From SZAS-18 sp031370675 (GTDB taxonomy: Bacteria > Verrucomicrobiota > Verrucomicrobiia > Chthoniobacterales > SZAS-18), in assembly GCA_031370675.1 (NCBI GenBank), contig JANMQT010000014.1, positions 1 through 28,884 on the forward strand: a DNA stretch of 28,884 nucleotides, given 5' to 3'. Position 1 is the first letter of the stretch. Every line of letters starts with the position of its first letter. Shown one piece after another: positions 26,048-28,884 of the stretch. Made by a program: the position numbers and the translations under genes. The notes beneath the pieces are model-generated. The model did not search any database. It was not told the DNA's origin and worked only from the letters and a program-made list of their open reading frames with translations.

Positions 26048-27388
26048 ATGTCGAGCCCGTCCCCCATCCGTGTCCGTTTTGCGCCGTCCCCCACGGGTTT
26101 CCTGCACGTGGGCGGTGCCCGCACGGCCCTTTTCAACTGGCTCTACGCACGCAAGCACGGGGGCACGTTTGTGCTGCGCGTGGAGGACACCGACCAGTCG
26201 CGCAACACCGAGGAGGCCGTGCAGGTGATCTACGACGGTCTCAAGTGGCTCGGTCTCGACTGGAACGAAGGCCCGCTTGTCGGCGGCGATTTTGGACCGT
26301 ATTTCCAGAGCCAGCGCAACGCGATTTACGAACGCTACCTCAAGCAGCTGCAGGACGGCGGGCATCTCTACGACGACGCGGGCGCGACCCGCTTTCGTTC
26401 ACCGCGCCAGAGCGTGGTGGTGGATGACGCGGTGTGCGGCCGCATCGAGTTCGACATGTCGAATCCAGCCACGCATCCGGACATGACGATTCGCCGGCCG
26501 GACGGCTCGTGGATTTTCCATTTCGTCAACGTGGTGGATGACATCGAGATGAGGATCAGCCACGTGATTCGCGGCGAGGATCACCTCTCGAACACCCCCA
26601 AGCACGTCGAGATGTACCGCGCCCTCGGCGTGCAGCCGCCGGTCTTCGCGCACATCCCGCTTATCCTCAAGCGCGACGGCAAGGGCAAGATGAGCAAGCG
26701 CGACGAGGGTTCGTCGGTGAACAGCTACATCGAGGGCGGCTACGTCCCGGAGGCCGTGCGAAATTATCTCTGCCTGCTCGGCTGGTCGCCGAAGGACAAC
26801 CGGGAAAAACTCGACATCGAGGACGTGGTACACCTCTTCGACCTCGACAAGATCAACCGCCGCAACGCCGCTTTCGATCTGGATAAATGTTTTTGGCTCA
26901 ACGGCCAGTACATCGCCCAGATGTCGATGGCGCGGTTCCGCGAGCTGTGTGCGCCGGCCTTGGCGGCTGCGGGCATTCCGACGGACGAGCGCGGCGACAC
27001 CTACCTGGAAAGCGTGCTCGGCCTCGTGAAGGAGAAGATTAAGCTGATCACGGAAGTTGGCCCGTGGACGCGTCCGCTTTTCATGGATGATTTTCCCTTC
27101 GATGAGGCGGCGGTCGAAAAGACGCTCAAGCCCGCGGGAACGGGCGGGCGGTTGCGAGAACTGGCCGCCAAGCTCAACCGGGTGACCGATTGGAGCCACG
27201 ATCCGATTGAGGGGGCGTTCAAGGAGTTGGCGACGGCGGCTGGCGTGAAACCCGCGCTGTACATTCATCCGGCGCGCATTGCCCTGAGCGGGCGGGCGGT
27301 CGGGCCGGGTCTCTATCAAATGATCGGGGTTCTCGGCAAGGACCGCATCCTGGCCCGCCTGGAGAAGGCGGCCGGGATGGCGGGTTGA
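26048..27388 (+). CDS. gltX: Glutamyl-tRNA synthetase
   Basis: Charges tRNA-Glu with glutamate in the cytoplasm. The 446-residue class I synthetase has the HIGH-type motif HVGG at 20-23 within RFAPSPTGFLHVGGARTALFN, the LRVEDTDQSRNT segment, HVIRGEDHLSNTPKH and KMSKR at 214-218. The C-terminal anticodon-binding region ends with ALSGRAVGPGLYQMIGVLG. The region between LYDD (about 107) and VVVDD (about 123) is only some 15 residues, much shorter than in typical bacterial enzymes, and it lacks the cysteine cluster found there in zinc-containing versions. ATG 26048 is the homology start. aroE begins 28 bp downstream on the same strand, so they are probably co-transcribed. GluRS or a related GluRS with altered tRNA preference cannot be told apart from sequence alone. 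Confidence 0.96.
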   Translation: MSSPSPIRVRFAPSPTGFLHVGGARTALFNWLYARKHGGTFVLRVEDTDQSRNTEEAVQVIYDGLKWLGLDWNEGPLVGGDFGPYFQSQRNAIYERYLKQLQDGGHLYDDAGATRFRSPRQSVVVDDAVCGRIEFDMSNPATHPDMTIRRPDGSWIFHFVNVVDDIEMRISHVIRGEDHLSNTPKHVEMYRALGVQPPVFAHIPLILKRDGKGKMSKRDEGSSVNSYIEGGYVPEAVRNYLCLLGWSPKDNREKLDIEDVVHLFDLDKINRRNAAFDLDKCFWLNGQYIAQMSMARFRELCAPALAAAGIPTDERGDTYLESVLGLVKEKIKLITEVGPWTRPLFMDDFPFDEAAVEKTLKPAGTGGRLRELAAKLNRVTDWSHDPIEGAFKELATAAGVKPALYIHPARIALSGRAVGPGLYQMIGVLGKDRILARLEKAAGMAG

Positions 27389-27415
27389 CGACGCGGAAAG
27401 TTTTTCCTCCTTCCC

Positions 27416-28357
27416 ATGCCCGAGCCCCGCGAAATCTATACCCTCGCGGACTTGCGCGACTGGCAGGCGGCGACGGACGGACTCCCGCAGCCGTTGAAGC
27501 TTGCGGTGGTGGGCGATCCGATCGCGCATTCGGCCTCTCCGCCCATGCAAAATGCGGCGCTGCAGGATCGAAAAATTGATGCTGCCTACACGCGTCTGCA
27601 CATCCATCCGGAAGAGCTGAGGGAGGCCATCAGCCTCCTGCGCAAACACGGGTTTGTCGGGGCGAACCTCACCATCCCTCACAAGCTTGCCGCGCAGTCG
27701 CTGGTCGATGACTTGAGTGACGGGGCGCGCCAGCTCGGCGCGGTGAACACGCTGGTGTTCGAGCGGAACCGAGTCCTGGGGTTCAACACCGACGGCCCCG
27801 GTTTCGTGCGGGCCTTGCGCGCCGAATTTGGCGTCGACCTGCACGACCTGCGCGTGCTCATTCTCGGCGCCGGCGGCGGGGCCGGCCGCGCCCTGGCGGC
27901 GCAATGCGTCGACTCCAAATGCGAGCGCCTCGCACTCGTGAACCGCGATGTCGCGAACGCGCAGTCTCTGGTCCACACCCTGGCGCCGCGTTTTCTGGAC
28001 AGCACACGATTGAAGGGACCGGTCGGGCGCTTGAAAGCCGTGGCGTTCGAGGACGACGCGATCACGTCGGAATTAAACCACACCGACTTGATCGTGAACT
28101 GCACGCCGCTGGGGTTGCGCAACACCGATCCAATGCCGCTGCCGCCGCGGCTCCTGCAGGCGCATCATCTGGTTTTCGACACGGTCTATTTCGGCGGCGG
28201 AAGCCCGACGCGCCTTGAATCCGCCGCGCGCGAGGCCGGCGCCCGAGCCGTGAGTGGTCATGCGTTGCTGCTACACCAGGGCGCGCTCGCGTTTGAGATC
28301 TGGTTCAACCAACCCGCCCCGCTCGAAGTGATGCGCGCGGCTCTGGCGAAGGTGTAG
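27416..28357 (+). CDS. aroE: Shikimate dehydrogenase
   Basis: Reduces 3-dehydroshikimate to shikimate with NADPH in the chorismate pathway to aromatic amino acids. The 313-residue protein carries the substrate serines in HSASPP (39 and 41), ANLTIPHK with catalytic Lys90, and GFNTDGPGF with Asp126. The NADP-binding loop GAGGGAGRA, VNCTPLG and the late GHALLLHQGALAFEIW follow. About 25 residues precede the usual AroE start, a modest N-terminal extension; the ATG at 27416 is preceded by TCCTTCCC and no Shine-Dalgarno. Position directly behind gltX suggests a shared transcript. The hairpin array at 28406-28597 lies just downstream and may end it. Confidence 0.96.
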   Translation: MPEPREIYTLADLRDWQAATDGLPQPLKLAVVGDPIAHSASPPMQNAALQDRKIDAAYTRLHIHPEELREAISLLRKHGFVGANLTIPHKLAAQSLVDDLSDGARQLGAVNTLVFERNRVLGFNTDGPGFVRALRAEFGVDLHDLRVLILGAGGGAGRALAAQCVDSKCERLALVNRDVANAQSLVHTLAPRFLDSTRLKGPVGRLKAVAFEDDAITSELNHTDLIVNCTPLGLRNTDPMPLPPRLLQAHHLVFDTVYFGGGSPTRLESAAREAGARAVSGHALLLHQGALAFEIWFNQPAPLEVMRAALAKV

Positions 28358-28405
28358 CCAGCCCGGATTTCGTCGCCCAATCCGAAGCCGGTTGTGCCTG
28401 CCAGA

Positions 28406-28597
28406 CCAGGGTTGCGGCAGCCCTGGGTCGTCCCACGCCCGGAATTCCAACCGCAACGCGGTTACGGCCTTCGACGCGGATCACGCCTAGCCGCGTCGAT
28501 CCCGCGGACAGAACCGCGTTGCGGTTCATCCGATTTCCTACGTCGCATTTCAGGGTTGCGGCAACCCTGGGCTGGAGGACAAGACGCCGTTGGCGTC
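28406..28597. repeat. Array of nested hairpins (dispersed-repeat-like) downstream of aroE
   Basis: Five pairings are visible in 192 bp. 28406-28426 is a near-perfect palindrome (CCAGGG/CCCTGG arms plus a further 4-bp stem). AACCGCAACGCGGTT (28449-28463) has an exact inverted copy at 28512-28526. CGACGCGG (28472-28479) pairs with CCGCGTCG (28491-28498) inside that. CAGGGTTGCGGCAACCCTG (28551-28569) is a perfect palindrome. GACGCC/GGCGTC (28583-28597) closes the array. The outer palindromes at each end are also near-copies of one another. This is a compound palindromic element in a gene-free region (28358-28612). From memory, motifs with paired CCAGGGTTGC and GCCGTTGGCG are scattered through Verrucomicrobiota intergenic DNA, but that is not checked here. 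Confidence 0.6.
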
Positions 28598-28612
28598 GAA
28601 GCGAACGAATTC

Positions 28613-28795
28613 TCACCGCCCCGGCCGCGCGTGCGCTCGGGCCCACTCCTGCGCCAGCAGCGCGGCCGCCTCAGGAGATTGTCCGGCGCCGTAGCGCGCG
28701 CCTTTGCGCTGTTGCGCCTGCAAAGTCGACACCGTCACGGCAACCAAGCCGGCGATCGCGAGAGTCGCCATGAGAATCCAAATCACCCGTTTCAT
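28613..28795 (-). CDS. Small single-pass membrane protein or 3' end of a larger gene
   Basis: From ATG 28795 this gives 60 residues: a membrane helix at once (MKRVIWILMATLAIAGLVAV), then a basic, Gln/Ala-rich tail (QRKGARYGAGQSP, ending RPGR). It reads as a short inner-membrane or signal-anchored protein. The frame is open further upstream without a stop through the window edge at 28884 (DIHGVIVFTDLWPTFINF before KLAHAGG), so the true gene may be larger and start outside. A TTG at 28852 is another possible start. Whether a short or a longer protein, the family is not recognised. Confidence 0.45.
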   Translation of the reverse strand: MKRVIWILMATLAIAGLVAVTVSTLQAQQRKGARYGAGQSPEAAALLAQEWARAHARPGR

Positions 28796-28884
28796 GCCGC
28801 CAGCATGCGCGAGCTTGCCTCCGTTGATGAAATTGATAAACGTGGGCCACAAATCGGTGAAAACGATTACCCCATGAATGTCCA

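Noticed and set aside
26399..27976. 525-residue open frame antisense to gltX and aroE
   Set aside because: Spans two genes with clear motifs on the other strand; no domain of its own.

Overview
This is a GC-rich, densely coded bacterial chromosome segment. It is probably from a member of the Verrucomicrobiota. That assignment is inference: it rests on the paired DUF1800/Tat-exported DUF1501 genes, a UbiA-type enzyme with the NRxxDxxxD motif of the futalosine-pathway branch, hairpin-rich dispersed intergenic repeats, and the near absence of Shine-Dalgarno sequences. I see no rRNA, tRNA, CRISPR array, transposase, integrase or phage gene. Most of the window is ordinary core genome.

Layout: (1) 1-1450, minus strand: a PilC/GspF pilus-assembly platform protein cut by the window edge, preceded by a small zinc-ribbon protein. 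(2) 1578-3042, plus: a degenerate metallo-beta-lactamase-fold protein and a UbiA-family prenyltransferase. (3) 3052-5007, minus: a DUF1801 protein and a membrane-anchored TPR protein. (4) 5091-7417, plus: aspartate kinase overlapping an exported cyclophilin. It is followed by a roughly 380-bp gene-free stretch with a strong long hairpin (candidate structured RNA). (5) 7801-13672, plus: NAD+-dependent DNA ligase, a soluble PAS histidine kinase with its sigma54-activating response regulator, and an ABC-2-type ATPase without a permease. (6) 13692-14309, minus: a second exported cyclophilin. (7) 14471-16547, plus: aguB and aguA, which together convert agmatine to putrescine. (8) A fungal-FCY1-like cytosine deaminase (minus), then mgtE (plus). 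(9) 18491-18646: a perfect 30-bp palindrome and a TCGAA-rich inverted repeat between convergent genes. (10) 18651-20336, minus: lipA and a family-2 glycosyltransferase. (11) 20375-20650: a MITE-like element with 31-bp terminal inverted repeats. (12) 20709-23608, plus: the DUF1800/DUF1501 pair. (13) 23586-25962, minus: a short unknown protein, a PD-(D/E)XK-like protein and a CHASE2 membrane sensor with no output domain. (14) 26048-28357, plus: gltX and aroE. (15) 28406-28597: an array of nested hairpins, then a short membrane-protein reading frame running off the right edge.

Functional themes are amino-acid and cofactor metabolism (lysC, aroE, lipA, UbiA-family), polyamine synthesis (aguAB), translation and DNA repair (gltX, ligA), envelope functions (two cyclophilins, PilC, GT2, DUF1501) and signalling (PAS kinase/NtrC-like regulator, CHASE2). 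The parts least explained by known families are the non-coding structured elements at 7433-7542, 18491-18646, 20375-20650 and 28406-28597, and the three-gene cluster at 23586-25962. I did not find a convincing complete new system.
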